From Knoellia aerolata DSM 18566 (lineage in GTDB: Bacteria > Actinomycetota > Actinomycetes > Actinomycetales > Dermatophilaceae): a DNA stretch of 64,000 nt. Under the pieces are notes generated by a model. That model was given only the letters and a program-made list of their open reading frames with translations, did no database searches and was not told the origin of the DNA. The stretch covers positions 124,001 through 188,000 of the forward strand of contig NZ_AVPL01000001.1 of the NCBI RefSeq assembly GCF_000768695.1, written 5' to 3'. This document shows, piece after piece, positions 53,749 through 63,789 of this stretch (positions are counted from its first letter, which is position 1; each line of letters begins with the position of its first letter). The position numbers and the translations under genes are program-made.

Positions 53749-56243
53749 CCGCGGAACACTTCGAGCACGACCCCATGGACCGGCAGCGCTTCCCGGTGGA
53801 CGAGTGGCGGCTCGTCGAGGCGTTCCCCAGCGACGCCGACGTGGGCGTGACCGAGACGCTCTTCGCCGTCGGCAACGGCTACCTGGGCATGCGCGGCAAC
53901 CCGCCCGAGGGCAGGCCCACGCTGAGCCACGGCACGTTCGTCAACGGCTTCCACGAGACGTGGGAGATCCACCACGCGGAGCAGGCCTACGGGTTCGCCC
54001 ACACGGGACAGACGATCGTCAACGCGCCGGACAGCAAGGTCATGAAGCTCTACGTCGACGACGAGCCGCTGCTGCTGTCGACGGCGGACCTCGTCGAGTA
54101 CGAGCGCTCCCTCGACTTCCGTGACGGGGTCGCCCGCCGCCACCTCGTCTGGCGCACGCCGTCGGGCAAGGTCGTGCGGGTCGACACGAGCCTGATGATC
54201 TCGTTCACCGAACGCCACCTGGCGGTGATGACCATCGAGGTGACGATGCTCGCGGGAGACGCACCCGTCGTCATCTCCAGCCAGATCCTCAACCGCCAGG
54301 ACGGTGCGGACGAGTACCAGGACCGAGACGCCATGGCCGAGAAGGGTTGGGACCCCCGACGGGCCGGGTCCTTCGAGGCGCGGGTCCTCGAGCCGCAGGG
54401 CAACTGGCACAGCGACCGTCGGATGATCCTCGGCTACCGCTGCGCGCGGTCGGGGATGACGATCGCGGTCGGAGCGGACCACGGCATCGACACCGACAAC
54501 ACCTTCGAGGAGCTCATCGACACCGAGCAGGACCTCGGCAAGAAGGTGTACCGGGTCGACGCGACCGAGGGCCGGCCGATCCGCATCACGAAGTCGGTGG
54601 CGTACCACACGTCGCGCGGCGTGCCCACCCGTGAGCTGTTCGACCGGTGCCGACGCACGCTCGACCGGGTGCGGCGTGACGGCACGGCCCATCAGTTCCG
54701 GCTCCAGTCGGAGTGGATCGACAAGTACTGGCTCAACGCCGACGTCGAGGTCGAGGGCGAGCCCGAGCTGCAGCAGGCGATCCGCTGGAACCTCTTCCAG
54801 ATCGCGCAGGCGTCGGCGCGGGCCGACCAGCTCGGTGTCCCGGCCAAGGGCGTCACCGGCAGCGGCTACGAGGGCCACTGCTTCTGGGACACCGAGATCT
54901 ACGTCGTCCCGTTCCTCGCCTACACGTTCCCGGTCGCCGCCAAGAACCTCCTGCGCTTCCGCGTCAACCTGCTCGACCGGGCACGGGAGCGGGCCAGGGA
55001 GCTGGCCCAGCGCGGGGCGCTCTTCCCGTGGCGCACCATCAACGGGCTGGAGGCCTCTGCCTACTACGCGGCGGGCACCGCCCAGTACCACATCGACGCC
55101 GACATCGCGTACGCCGTGGCGCGCTACTGCGACGCCACCGGGGACACCGCCTTCCAGCGCCGGGACGGCGCCGAGATCCTCGTCGAGACCGCGCGCATGT
55201 GGGCCGACCTGGGGTTCTGGCGGGTCGACGGCTCTCGGACCTTCCACATCCACGGCGTCACCGGCCCGGACGAGTACACGACGGTCGTCAACAACAACCT
55301 CTTCACCAACGTCATGGCCCGCTTCAACCTCGAGCGGGCCGCAGCCGCGGTGCGTGAGCTGCGTCAGGCAGACCCGACCGCATACGCCCGGTTCAGCTCG
55401 CGACTGCGCCTCGAGGAGGGCGAGGTCGAGGAGTGGGAGGAGTGCGCCGCGGCCATGGCCATCCCGTTCGACGAGGGACTGGGCATCCACCCACAGGACG
55501 AGAACTTCCTCGACCGTGAGATGTGGGACCTGTCGGTCACGCCCCCGGACAAGCGTCCGCTGCTGCTCAACTACCACCCGCTGGTGATCTACCGGTTCCA
55601 GGTGCTCAAACAGGCCGACGTCGTCCTCGCGATGCTGTTGCAGGGCAACCGGTTCAGTCTCGAGGAGAAGCGACGCAACTTCGAGTACTACGACCCGATC
55701 ACCACGGGTGACTCCTCGCTGAGTGCGGTCGTCCAGTCGATCATCGCCGCCGAGGTGGGGCACCACCGCATGGCGATGCACTACTTCCGCAGCGGTCTCT
55801 TCGTCGACCTGGCCGACCTGCACCGCAACACCTCCGACGGCGTGCACATCGCCTCGGCGGGCGGGGTGTGGAACGCGCTCGTCTACGGCTTCGCGGGAAT
55901 GCGCGACCACGGCGGCGGCCTGACGTTCGATCCCCGACTCCCGGAGTCCTGGCCCCGCCTGACCTTCCGGATGCGGCTGCGAGACAGCAAGATCCGCGTC
56001 GACCTCGAGCAGGAGGCGATCACCTTCACGCTCGTCGACGGCGACCCGTTCACGGTCGGGGTCCGCGGCACCTCCCACGACGTCGGCCCGGACGCGCCCG
56101 TGCGGGTGGCCCTCGACGGACAGGGTCCCCGGCTCACCCACGTCGTGCCGAGAGTGCCCTCCCCGATCGTCCGGGACGACGGGACCGTGGTGACGGCCGG
56201 TGTGCCCACCGACTTCGCCCTCCTCGACGAGGAGTCGGGCTAG
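53745..56243 (+). CDS. GH65 disaccharide phosphorylase (trehalose/maltose/kojibiose type)
   Basis: 832 residues from GTG 53745. An N-terminal beta-sandwich (FAVGNGYLGMRGNPPEG, NGFHETWEIHHAEQAYGF) is followed by an (alpha/alpha)6 barrel with the catalytic acid Glu510 in HGVTGPDEYTTVVNNN and the phosphate/substrate loop YEGHCFWDTEIYVVPFLAYT. A C-terminal beta-sheet domain is last. The enzyme splits a glucosyl disaccharide with phosphate, releasing beta-glucose-1-phosphate; trehalose or maltose are likely but the linkage cannot be read from sequence. Coupled to the mutase gene. Confidence 0.92.
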   Translation: MTAEHFEHDPMDRQRFPVDEWRLVEAFPSDADVGVTETLFAVGNGYLGMRGNPPEGRPTLSHGTFVNGFHETWEIHHAEQAYGFAHTGQTIVNAPDSKVMKLYVDDEPLLLSTADLVEYERSLDFRDGVARRHLVWRTPSGKVVRVDTSLMISFTERHLAVMTIEVTMLAGDAPVVISSQILNRQDGADEYQDRDAMAEKGWDPRRAGSFEARVLEPQGNWHSDRRMILGYRCARSGMTIAVGADHGIDTDNTFEELIDTEQDLGKKVYRVDATEGRPIRITKSVAYHTSRGVPTRELFDRCRRTLDRVRRDGTAHQFRLQSEWIDKYWLNADVEVEGEPELQQAIRWNLFQIAQASARADQLGVPAKGVTGSGYEGHCFWDTEIYVVPFLAYTFPVAAKNLLRFRVNLLDRARERARELAQRGALFPWRTINGLEASAYYAAGTAQYHIDADIAYAVARYCDATGDTAFQRRDGAEILVETARMWADLGFWRVDGSRTFHIHGVTGPDEYTTVVNNNLFTNVMARFNLERAAAAVRELRQADPTAYARFSSRLRLEEGEVEEWEECAAAMAIPFDEGLGIHPQDENFLDREMWDLSVTPPDKRPLLLNYHPLVIYRFQVLKQADVVLAMLLQGNRFSLEEKRRNFEYYDPITTGDSSLSAVVQSIIAAEVGHHRMAMHYFRSGLFVDLADLHRNTSDGVHIASAGGVWNALVYGFAGMRDHGGGLTFDPRLPESWPRLTFRMRLRDSKIRVDLEQEAITFTLVDGDPFTVGVRGTSHDVGPDAPVRVALDGQGPRLTHVVPRVPSPIVRDDGTVVTAGVPTDFALLDEESG

Positions 56244-56314
56244 GTCTGGCGTGAACCGCGAGGCCAGGTGACGGTGGCGTGGACGCCGGTCAGGGTGACC
56301 TAGGCTGCGATGCC

Positions 56315-57160
56315 ATGACGTTGCTGCGGGTGCGGATCGACCTCGCCTACGACGGCACCGACTTCTCGGGGTGGGCTGCGCAGCCCGGACGACGAACCGT
56401 CGAGGGCGAGCTGTCGACGGCGCTGACGACGCTCCTGCGCGCGCCGGAACCGGTGCGCCTCACCGTCGCCGGCCGCACCGACGCCGGGGTCCATGCCCGC
56501 GGACAGGTCGCCCACGCAGACGTCGACGAGTCCCTGTATGCCGTCCTGCCCGGACGGTCCTCACGCTCGGCCGAGGAGGCGGCGCGCGCGCGCCTCGCCG
56601 GACTCCTTCCTGCCGACGTCGTGGTGCGACGGGTGAGCCGGGCCCCTGACGGCTTCGACGCCCGCTTCTCCGCGCTTCGACGGCGCTACCGCTACCGGAT
56701 CTGTGACGTCCCGGGAACCCTCGACCCCCTGAGGCGCCGCGACACGGTCGTCGTCAAGGACCGGCTCGACCTCCTCGCGATGACAGCGGCCACCAGACGC
56801 CTCATGGGCCTGCACGACTTCGCGGCGTTCTGCAGGAAGAGGGAGGGCGCGACGACCGTCAGGACCCTGCTCGCGTATGAGTGGGATCGTGAGCCGGACG
56901 GCACCGTTGAAGCCACAGTGGTCGCGGATGCGTTCTGCCACAGCATGGTTCGCGCGCTCGTGGGAGCCGTCGTCCCCGTCGGACTGGGGCGTGCCGACGT
57001 CGCCTTCCCCCACGAGGTCCTCACCGCCCGCGCCCGCGATCCCCGGGTGAAGGTCATGCCTGCCCACGGGCTCTCGCTCGAGGAGGTCTCGTACCCACCC
57101 GACGCGCAGCTGGCGGAGCGAGCCCGCCAGGCCCGCTCGACGCGCGCCCTCGCCGACTGA
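56315..57160 (+). CDS. truA: tRNA pseudouridine38-40 synthase TruA
   Basis: 281 residues from ATG 56315. It begins LLRVRIDLAYDGTDFSGWAA; catalytic Asp56 lies in AGRTDAGVHARGQVAH, and DFAAFCRKREGATTVRTL and FCHSMVRALVGAVVPVGLG are present. It modifies the anticodon stem. TAGGCT (56301-56306) lies 8 bases before ATG, so the message is probably leaderless. truA commonly follows rplQ directly; here the sugar phosphorylase pair intervenes. Confidence 0.95.
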   Translation: MTLLRVRIDLAYDGTDFSGWAAQPGRRTVEGELSTALTTLLRAPEPVRLTVAGRTDAGVHARGQVAHADVDESLYAVLPGRSSRSAEEAARARLAGLLPADVVVRRVSRAPDGFDARFSALRRRYRYRICDVPGTLDPLRRRDTVVVKDRLDLLAMTAATRRLMGLHDFAAFCRKREGATTVRTLLAYEWDREPDGTVEATVVADAFCHSMVRALVGAVVPVGLGRADVAFPHEVLTARARDPRVKVMPAHGLSLEEVSYPPDAQLAERARQARSTRALAD

Positions 57161-57171
57161 CCGCGACCGCC

Positions 57172-57834
57172 TCAGCGGGTGATCGTGACGTCGTCGCCGC
57201 GCAGGTGGGCGCGGAAGCCGCCGGGCTGTACCGAGACGGACGTGAGCGCCATGCCCTCCGGGACGCCCTCGACCGTGTGCCGGATGGTCACGAGCTGTCG
57301 GACGACGGTCGACGCCGCCGAGTCGAGCCAGTCGGGGCCGTCGAGGTCGATCGTCTCGGGCTCGATGACCAGCCGTCCGTCGACGGCCCTCACGGTCCCG
57401 GTCGCCCGCACCTCGACGTCGCGCCCCAGGACGCTCACTCGGCGGCGCAGCCCCGCCAGGCCTGCGTCGGCGGCGTACAGGCTCACCCCGCCGCCGATCT
57501 GGCTCGCCGCGGTGGCGAACGGCAGCGTCGCGTCGATGTCGAGTCGCCCCGCTCGCAGGCCGTCGGGCGTGAGGGCGACGTCCGAGCCGACGGCCGTCAC
57601 GTCGCTCAGGCCACCGTCGGAGGTCGTGACGTCGGCGCTGGTCAGACGCACGTCCTGCAGCCAGGTCTCGCCGGTGGCGAGGTCGGGCGGGGCGGTGGCC
57701 GGAGTCGACACGGTGGCGGTGGGGGCGGGGACGCCCCGGCCGGCGCCCGGGCTGCCCACCGACCAGATGAGGGCGAGCACGGCGACGACGAGGGCGACGA
57801 GCATCGACACGGCCCCGAGGGCGAACTGTTTCAC
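57172..57834 (-). CDS. LmeA/DUF2993-like membrane-anchored protein
   Basis: 220 residues from GTG 57834, with an alternative GTG at 57888 adding 18 residues; AGGATCGCC precedes the shorter start. The N-terminal anchor FALGAVSMLVALVVAVLALI is followed by a Pro/Thr linker and a beta-rich domain with TWLQDVRLTSADVTTSDGGL, LRAGRLDIDATLPFATAASQ and the closing VSVQPGGFRAHLRGDDVTI. This matches the DUF2993 family; mycobacterial LmeA binds phosphatidylinositol and is linked to lipomannan elongation. It ends 11 bases from truA, convergent. Confidence 0.75.
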   Translation of the reverse strand: MKQFALGAVSMLVALVVAVLALIWSVGSPGAGRGVPAPTATVSTPATAPPDLATGETWLQDVRLTSADVTTSDGGLSDVTAVGSDVALTPDGLRAGRLDIDATLPFATAASQIGGGVSLYAADAGLAGLRRRVSVLGRDVEVRATGTVRAVDGRLVIEPETIDLDGPDWLDSAASTVVRQLVTIRHTVEGVPEGMALTSVSVQPGGFRAHLRGDDVTITR

Positions 57835-57912
57835 GCAGGCGATCCTGCCCTGCGTGCCTGAGCGCGCGCCCCGCCCGCGCCGAGCCACAGACGGCCGGGC
57901 GTCGGGGGTGCC

Positions 57913-57937
57913 TGTAAAGCGTTTTCGCAGCTAGCCT
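57913..57937 (+). promoter_or_regulatory. Amylase promoter with LacI-type operator
   Basis: TGTAAAGCGTTTTCGCA (57913-57929) is an imperfect palindrome around GCG close to LacI-family/CRE-type sites. It lies directly before TAGCCT (57932-57937), the -10 candidate. A maltose- or starch-responsive LacI-type repressor is likely; none is encoded in the window. Confidence 0.65.
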
Positions 57938-58000
57938 CGACGGCAGACATCCCTTCCGCGGGGCCACGACGGCAGCGCGGGGACCCCCGGAGGAGCAACG

Positions 58001-61000
58001 ATGCCCAGTCCACGCCGCCTGCTAGCCGTCGCAGCAGGAGCCGCAGTCGCCCTGACCCCCGTGGTGGGGTCCTCCCTCCCCGCCGCGGCGGAGACGACCA
58101 CCGTCGCCCTCGTCGGCTCGCTCCAGTCCGAGATCGGCTGCCCCGAGGACTGGAAGCCGGAGTGTGCGGCCTCCGAGCTGGCCCGGGTGGGTGACACGAC
58201 GGCATACACGAAGACGTTCACCGTGCCCGCGGGGACGTACGAGTACAAGGTCGCCCTCAACGACACGTGGACGGTCAACTACGGCGCCGGCGGCGTGCTC
58301 GACGGAGGCAACCTCCCCCTCGTGCTCGAGGCCCCGGCGACGCTGACGTTCACCTACGACGACGCCACGCACCTCGTGAGCCTCACGCCCCAGAACCTCT
58401 CCGGCGGCACGACGGCGGGTGACGCGGCGCTCGCCCAGAGCTCGCTGCGCCAGCCCCTGACGCGCGAGCGGTTCTACTTCCTCATGGCCGACCGGTTCGC
58501 CAACGGCAGCACCGCCAACGACAGGGGCGGGCTCACCGGCGGTCCGTTGACGACCGGGTTCGACCCGACCAACAAGGGCTTCTACCACGGTGGGGACCTC
58601 AAGGGCGTCATCAACAAGCTCGACTACATCAAGGGCATGGGGACGACCGCGATCTGGCTCACGCCGAGCTTCAAGAACAAGCCGGTCCAGGGCAAGGCAG
58701 GCGAGGAGAGCGCGGGCTACCACGGCTACTGGATCACCGACTTCACCCAGATCGACCCCCACCTCGGCACCAACGAGGAGATGAAGGCGCTCATCGCCGC
58801 GGCCCACAAGAAGGGGATGAAGGTCTTCTTCGACATCATCACCAACCACACCGCGGACGTCATCGACTACGAGGAGCAGCAGTACACCTACCGCTCCAAG
58901 AAGGCGTTCCCGTACAGGGACGCCGCCGGAGAGGTCTTCGACGACCGGGACTTCGTCAACGAGACCTTCCCCGAGATGGACCCGGCGACGTCCTTCCCGT
59001 ACACCCCGGTCCTCCGCCCGGGCGACGAGGACGCCAAGACGCCTGCGTGGCTCAACGACCCGCTGATGTACCACAACCGCGGTGACTCGACCTTCGCCGG
59101 CGAGTCCTCGACGTACGGCGACTTCATCGGGCTCGACGACCTGTTCACCGAGCGGCCCGAGGTCGTCGAGGGGATGGGCGAGATCTACAAGCAGTGGGTC
59201 GACTTCGGCATCGACGGCTTCCGCATCGACACCGTGAAGCACGTCAACCTCGAGTTCTGGCAGAAGTTCATGCCGGACCTGCTCGAGCACGCGGCGAAGA
59301 AGAACGACGACTTCTTCGCGTTCGGCGAGGTCTACGACGGCAACCCCGCGGTCATGTCCGAGTACACGACCCGCGGCAAGCTCCAGGCGACCCTCGACTT
59401 CGGCTTCCAGCAGCAGGGCATCGACTTCGCCAAGGGCAAGCCGGCCGGCGCGCTCGCGGACTTCTTCGCCAAGGACGACTGGTACACCGACGCCGACAGC
59501 AACGCCTACCAGTTGCCGACCTTCCTCGGGAACCACGACATGGGGCGCGCCGCCATGTTCCTCAAGGAGGGCGTGACGAGCGAGGCCCAGCACCTCGCCC
59601 GGGTGAAGTTCGCGGACTCGCTGATGTTCGCGACGCGCGGCAACCCGGTCACCTACTACGGCGACGAGCAGGGCTTCGTCGGCACCGGTGGCGACCAGCT
59701 GGCCCGCGAGGACATGTTCGCGAGCAAGGTCGACGTCTACAACACCGAGGACGTGCTCGCAGGGCCGGAGGGCTCGCGGGACCGGTACTCGACCACCCAC
59801 CCGCTCTACGAGCACATCAAGGCACTCTCGGCGGTGCGCGCCAAGCACCCGGCCCTCGCGGACGGCGCCCAGGTCAACCGGTACGCCGCACCGGGCGCGG
59901 GCATCTTCGCCGTGTCCCGGATCGACGCCGGCCAGAAGGTCGAGTACGTCGTCGCGGCCAACAACGACAGCAAGCCCGCAACCGCGACGTTCCCGACGTG
60001 GAGCAGGGGCAAGGGCGTGGTGTTCACGCCGGTGTCCGGCACCGACAGGGCCGTCAAGCCGACGGCCGACGGCTCGGTGAAGGTGACGGTGCCGCCGCTG
60101 ACCGTGAGCGTCTGGCGGGCCAACAAGCCCATCGCCACCACCGGCGCCGCCCCGACCGTGGAGCTGTCCGCAGGGTCGGACTCCACGGTGGCCGGTCGCG
60201 CCGAGGTGGCGGCGGACGTCACGACCAGCACGTTCGCGCAGACGACGTTCCTCTACCGCCCGGTCGGGACGGCGACGTGGCGCCCCATCGGGACCGACGA
60301 CAACGCCCCCTTCCGGGTCTTCCACGACGTCGCAGGTATGCCGCTGGGCTCCGTCCTCGAGTACCGCGCGGTCGTGCGTGACGCTGCGGGCCGGGTGGCC
60401 GCGGACGGCACGTGGGCCTCGGTGGTCGCGGAGGCCACCGGCGGCTCGACGGAGGGTGAGATCGGCGACCCGCCGGCGACCCAGCCGACGGCGGTCTCCG
60501 TGCCGGGGACGCACAACTCGGAGATGGGCTGCCCGACCAACCTCGGCGTGAGCGGGGACTGGGCGCCGGACTGCGACCAGGCCCAGCTGGCCCTCGACCC
60601 CGACGACCTCATCTGGAAGAAGACGTTCACGATTCCGGCCGGGCCGTACGCCTACAAGGTGGCGCACGACCGCTCGTGGACCGAGTCCTACGGGGACGGT
60701 GGCGGGACGGAGAACATCTCGTACGAGACGCTCGACGGGACGGTGACGTTCTTCTACGACCCGCGCACCCACTGGGGCACCTCGGACGAGCAGACCGAGA
60801 TCATCACCGCGGCCGGCACGTTCCAGTCCGAGCTCGGCTGCCCCGCGGACTGGTCCCCGGACTGCATGCGCCCGTGGCTGCAGGACAAGGACGGCGACGG
60901 CGTCTTCACCTGGGCGACGACGAAGATCCCCGCGGGCACGTGGCAGTTCAAGATCGCCCACGACCAGTCGTGGACCGAGAACTACGGCGACGGCGGCGTC

Positions 61001-61114
61001 CCCAACGGCGGCGACATCAGCGTGACGGTGCCGAGCGCCGGGGCGACGACGAACTTCGTCTACGACTCGGCGACCCACCGCACCACCGTCACGAGCGTCG
61101 CCGCCGCCCCGTGA
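58001..61114 (+). CDS. Secreted GH13 alpha-amylase/pullulanase-like enzyme with three X25 modules
   Basis: 1037 residues from ATG 58001 (GGAGGAGCAACG). Signal peptide 1-30 (VAAGAAVALTPVVGSSLPAAA). X25-type pullulanase-associated modules are at about 32-130, 832-930 and 937-1030, each with a cysteine pair (SEIGCPEDWKPEC, SEMGCPTNLG...PDC, SELGCPADWSPDC). The GH13 barrel (about 150-600) has FFDIITNHT, nucleophile Asp410 in GFRIDTVKH, acid/base Glu443 in FAFGEVYDG and Asp513 in LGNHDMGR. It degrades starch- or glycogen-like glucans outside the cell. Bond specificity (alpha-1,4 or 1,6) is not certain. Confidence 0.92.
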   Translation: MPSPRRLLAVAAGAAVALTPVVGSSLPAAAETTTVALVGSLQSEIGCPEDWKPECAASELARVGDTTAYTKTFTVPAGTYEYKVALNDTWTVNYGAGGVLDGGNLPLVLEAPATLTFTYDDATHLVSLTPQNLSGGTTAGDAALAQSSLRQPLTRERFYFLMADRFANGSTANDRGGLTGGPLTTGFDPTNKGFYHGGDLKGVINKLDYIKGMGTTAIWLTPSFKNKPVQGKAGEESAGYHGYWITDFTQIDPHLGTNEEMKALIAAAHKKGMKVFFDIITNHTADVIDYEEQQYTYRSKKAFPYRDAAGEVFDDRDFVNETFPEMDPATSFPYTPVLRPGDEDAKTPAWLNDPLMYHNRGDSTFAGESSTYGDFIGLDDLFTERPEVVEGMGEIYKQWVDFGIDGFRIDTVKHVNLEFWQKFMPDLLEHAAKKNDDFFAFGEVYDGNPAVMSEYTTRGKLQATLDFGFQQQGIDFAKGKPAGALADFFAKDDWYTDADSNAYQLPTFLGNHDMGRAAMFLKEGVTSEAQHLARVKFADSLMFATRGNPVTYYGDEQGFVGTGGDQLAREDMFASKVDVYNTEDVLAGPEGSRDRYSTTHPLYEHIKALSAVRAKHPALADGAQVNRYAAPGAGIFAVSRIDAGQKVEYVVAANNDSKPATATFPTWSRGKGVVFTPVSGTDRAVKPTADGSVKVTVPPLTVSVWRANKPIATTGAAPTVELSAGSDSTVAGRAEVAADVTTSTFAQTTFLYRPVGTATWRPIGTDDNAPFRVFHDVAGMPLGSVLEYRAVVRDAAGRVAADGTWASVVAEATGGSTEGEIGDPPATQPTAVSVPGTHNSEMGCPTNLGVSGDWAPDCDQAQLALDPDDLIWKKTFTIPAGPYAYKVAHDRSWTESYGDGGGTENISYETLDGTVTFFYDPRTHWGTSDEQTEIITAAGTFQSELGCPADWSPDCMRPWLQDKDGDGVFTWATTKIPAGTWQFKIAHDQSWTENYGDGGVPNGGDISVTVPSAGATTNFVYDSATHRTTVTSVAAAP

Positions 61115-61132
61115 CCCCGTGACCCGCGTTGG

Positions 61133-61174
61133 CGTCTGCGTGGATGGTGAGGTTCTCGACCATCCACGCAGACG
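61133..61174. terminator. Stem-loop with CGTCTGCG/CGCAGACG ends after the amylase gene
   Basis: CGTCTGCGTGGATGGT (61133-61148) pairs perfectly with ACCATCCACGCAGACG (61159-61174). It lies between the convergent amylase and MFS genes (stop at 61187) and can terminate both. It is a member of the CGTCYGC-bounded family. Confidence 0.82.
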
Positions 61175-61186
61175 GGGGCAGGGGGC

Positions 61187-62464
61187 TCAGGTGACGGGCG
61201 CCGGGTGGGCGCCGCCCTTGAGGGCGCGCTCCTGGCGCAGTGCCGGGAGGTAGAGGAACGCGCCCAGCACGCTGACGAGCCCGGCGGCGACCATCGCCGT
61301 CTGCACCGAGGTGGTCGCGGCCAGCCACCCGATCGTCGGCGCGGCCACCGCGCCACCGGCCTGCATGACCATCGAGTTCATCGACAGCACGGTGGCGCGG
61401 TTGCGGGCGCTCGCCTCGCGGTGGAGCAGGGTCAGGTGCGGGGCCCCACCGACGCCGTGCAGCATGTAGGTCACGAGGTAGGCGCCGACGAGGCCGGCGG
61501 GACCGAGCATGAGGCCCATGACGGCGGCGCCGAGGCCGTTGAGGACGCGTGCCGCGATGGCTGCGCGCACCACGCCCCAGCGCCGCATCATCCGGCCGGC
61601 GACGGCCGAGCCGAAGGCGAACACGGCCCACCCGCCCGCGGCGACGGGCCCCAGAAGGACGCCGGCGTCCGTGGTGCCGAGCATCTCGGACAGCCGGATC
61701 GGGAGCATCGTCTCGAAGACCATCATGCCGATGACCCAGAAGAGCTCGACACCGATCAGCCCGGCGAGGATCCGGTTGTGCCGCAGCAGGGTCAGCCCGT
61801 CGCCGATGACCTTGGGGGTGTCCCTGGCCGAGTCCAGCGCCTGACGCGCCCGGGTCGTTTCCGACGACTCGTGCGGCTCGTGGACCATCGTCAGGGTGAG
61901 GACGAGGTGGACGACGGCGAAGGCGATGGAGACGACGATCGGGAACGCGATGGCGCTGTAGTCCGCGAACGGGTGCCACAGGATCAGTCCGCCGGAGGCC
62001 AGCGACCCGCCGGCGATCGCGACACCGACGATGGTGCCCTGGGCGGCGAGGGCCTGGTCGACGTCCGCGCCGGGCTCGGTGAGGTGCACGGTGTCGACGA
62101 ACCACGCCTCGAGCGGCCCCGAGTCGAGCGCGCGGTAGATCCCGAGGAAGCCCGCAGCCAGGGCGAACTGCCAGAACGTCGTCGCGGTCAGGTAGAGGAC
62201 GCCCGCGATGACGTTGACGACGCCGGCCGCGACGAGGACGGCCTTGCGGCCGAAGGCGTCGGCGAAGCCGCTCGTGGGAAGCTCGAGGAGCAGGACCATG
62301 ACGCCCTGCGCGGCGCCGTAGGTCATCGTCTCCTGGACGGTCAACCCGCGTTCGAGCGCGAACAGGGTGAACACCCCGATGACGAACCCGACGGGAAGCC
62401 ACCGGGTGGCGGTGAGGACGAGGAAGACGCGGCGGGCGGCGGAAGGCGAGAGGTGGGTGCTCAC
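61187..62464 (-). CDS. MFS transporter, 12-helix, probable drug efflux
   Basis: 425 residues from GTG 62464, overlapping the ArsR-type gene by four bases. Twelve membrane helices; the conserved loop 2-3 motif appears as [40 protein letters not shown] and [20 protein letters not shown] are typical of MFS proteins coupled to ArsR-type regulators in actinobacteria. Substrate unknown. Expression is probably controlled by the adjacent regulator. Confidence 0.88.
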   Translation of the reverse strand: MSTHLSPSAARRVFLVLTATRWLPVGFVIGVFTLFALERGLTVQETMTYGAAQGVMVLLLELPTSGFADAFGRKAVLVAAGVVNVIAGVLYLTATTFWQFALAAGFLGIYRALDSGPLEAWFVDTVHLTEPGADVDQALAAQGTIVGVAIAGGSLASGGLILWHPFADYSAIAFPIVVSIAFAVVHLVLTLTMVHEPHESSETTRARQALDSARDTPKVIGDGLTLLRHNRILAGLIGVELFWVIGMMVFETMLPIRLSEMLGTTDAGVLLGPVAAGGWAVFAFGSAVAGRMMRRWGVVRAAIAARVLNGLGAAVMGLMLGPAGLVGAYLVTYMLHGVGGAPHLTLLHREASARNRATVLSMNSMVMQAGGAVAAPTIGWLAATTSVQTAMVAAGLVSVLGAFLYLPALRQERALKGGAHPAPVT

Positions 62465-63072
62465 GCCTCCTCCCCCCGCGGGATGCGGTCGAGGTCGAGC
62501 GGGTAGGCGACGCTGTAGACGGCGAGCCGTCGCGCCGCCGGGTTGCCCTGGCCCACGCGCCGGTAGCGCGTGATGACCTCGTCGATCTCGGCGTTCATCG
62601 CCCGGAGCTGGGCGGGGGTGGCCACGACGTAGGAGTCGTTCATCCCGGCGGCGTCCCGCCAGGCGAGCGGCCACGCGCCCTCGACGTCGAGCCACTTCTC
62701 GAACTGCTCGGCGAAGTGCCTCGTGTAGTCACGCACGAGCCAGTTGAGCGCGGTCTCGGAGTCCTCGTCGCCGGCGAAGTCGCTGGCGTCAAACTGGTGG
62801 CTCTCGGTGGCGGCGCGCCACAGCCGGCGCTTGCCCTCGCCGTCCCCGGTGTCGGCGACCAGCCCCACCGCCTCGAGCTTGCGGAGGTGGTAGCTCGTCG
62901 CCCCCGAGTTCGTGTGCAGGGTCGCGGCGAGGTCGGTCGCCGTCGCCGGCCCGTTGCGCCGGAGGGTGGAGAGCAGTCGCGAGCGCAGCGGGTGGGCGAG
63001 CACCTTGAGCGAGGTCGAGTCCAGCCGGATGCCGGTGAGACCACGGGTGTTGGCGGACGGTTCGGAGGCCAT
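62461..63072 (-). CDS. ArsR-type winged-helix regulator
   Basis: 203 residues from ATG 63072. Winged-helix domain at about 15-85: [40 protein letters not shown] (recognition helix), [20 protein letters not shown]. The C-terminal part ([20 protein letters not shown]) is like regulators found beside MFS exporters. No metal-binding cysteine pair, so the ligand is probably not a metal. It is the first gene of a two-gene operon with the transporter. Confidence 0.88.
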   Translation of the reverse strand: MASEPSANTRGLTGIRLDSTSLKVLAHPLRSRLLSTLRRNGPATATDLAATLHTNSGATSYHLRKLEAVGLVADTGDGEGKRRLWRAATESHQFDASDFAGDEDSETALNWLVRDYTRHFAEQFEKWLDVEGAWPLAWRDAAGMNDSYVVATPAQLRAMNAEIDEVITRYRRVGQGNPAARRLAVYSVAYPLDLDRIPRGEEA

Positions 63073-63074
63073 GC

Positions 63075-63119
63075 GTGCACAATACCTCTGCACACTCTGT
63101 GTGCACAAGTAGTGTGCAC
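63075..63119 (-). promoter_or_regulatory. Operator array and leaderless promoter of the ArsR-MFS operon
   Basis: Four GTGCAC-type sites lie in 45 bases: GTGCAC (63075), the perfect palindrome TGCACAC-TCT-GTGTGCA (63089-63105) and GTGTGCAC (63112-63119). On the minus strand TTGTGC (63108-63103), 18 bases, TATTGT (63084-63079) is a good promoter, and only 6 bases separate it from ATG, so the mRNA is probably leaderless. The palindrome covers the spacer, as expected for autorepression. Confidence 0.75.
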
Positions 63120-63177
63120 GGCGTGCTCCGGGCACCGTCCGTGCAGGTCAGCGGGTGTTTCAGGCGGCGCGACCGGG

Positions 63178-63209
63178 GATTTGGGTGCGCGGGCGTGCCC
63201 CCGTAAACT
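63178..63209 (+). promoter_or_regulatory. rplM operon promoter with GATTTGG element
   Basis: GATTTGG (63178-63184) lies 26 bases before TAAACT (63204-63209). The leader of about 130 bases can fold GTGCCGTGCGC with the later GAGCACACGGCAT and holds one GTATGCCG word (63277). Confidence 0.65.
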
Positions 63210-63345
63210 TGGTGACTGTTGTGCCGTGCGCCCTTCCCAGGGTGGCCCGAGAGGTGAGAGCCCTGGCGGGAGCACACGGCATACCCCTGTCGGCCGGAGG
63301 TTCACCGTCGCAGGTTCCCGTTCCATCCACACGTTAGGTAACACC

Positions 63346-63789
63346 GTGCGTACCTTCACCCCGAAGTCGGGCGACATCACGCGGCAGTGGCACGTCATCG
63401 ACGCCACTGACGTCGTGCTGGGGCGCCTCGCGAGCCAGACCGCGATCCTGCTGCGCGGCAAGCACAAGGCGACCTTCGCCCCCCACGTCGACACCGGTGA
63501 CTTCGTCATCATCATCAACGCCGAGAAGGTGGCCCTCACCGGCTCCAAGGCCGAGCAGAAGCGTGCCTACCGCCACTCGGGCTTCCCGGGTGGTCTCCGG
63601 AGCCGCACCTACGTCGAGATGCTCGACAAGTTCCCCGCCAAGGCCGTCGAGAAGGCCGTGCGCGGCATGCTCCCGCGGACCACGCTCGGTCGCGCGCAGC
63701 TGACCAAGCTCAAGGTCTACGCCGGCTCCGAGCACCCCCACGCGGCCCAGCAGCCCAAGCCCTTCGAGATCACCCAGGTGGCCCAGTAA
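63346..63789 (+). CDS. rplM: 50S ribosomal protein L13
   Basis: 147 residues from GTG 63346: [20 protein letters not shown], then [40 protein letters not shown] and [20 protein letters not shown]. An early 50S assembly protein. TTAGGTAACACC precedes the start. TAATG overlap with rpsI. Confidence 0.97.
   Translation: MRTFTPKSGDITRQWHVIDATDVVLGRLASQTAILLRGKHKATFAPHVDTGDFVIIINAEKVALTGSKAEQKRAYRHSGFPGGLRSRTYVEMLDKFPAKAVEKAVRGMLPRTTLGRAQLTKLKVYAGSEHPHAAQQPKPFEITQVAQ

Noticed and set aside
53035-56243. Prophage or genomic island around the sugar genes
   Set aside because: Base composition and codon use match the neighbours, and there is no integrase, tRNA-end duplication or phage gene.
53181-61078. 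Minus-strand frames of about 1000 codons opposite the GH65 and amylase genes
   Set aside because: Both plus-strand genes are complete with intact catalytic motifs; the reverse frames have shadow composition and no ribosome sites.
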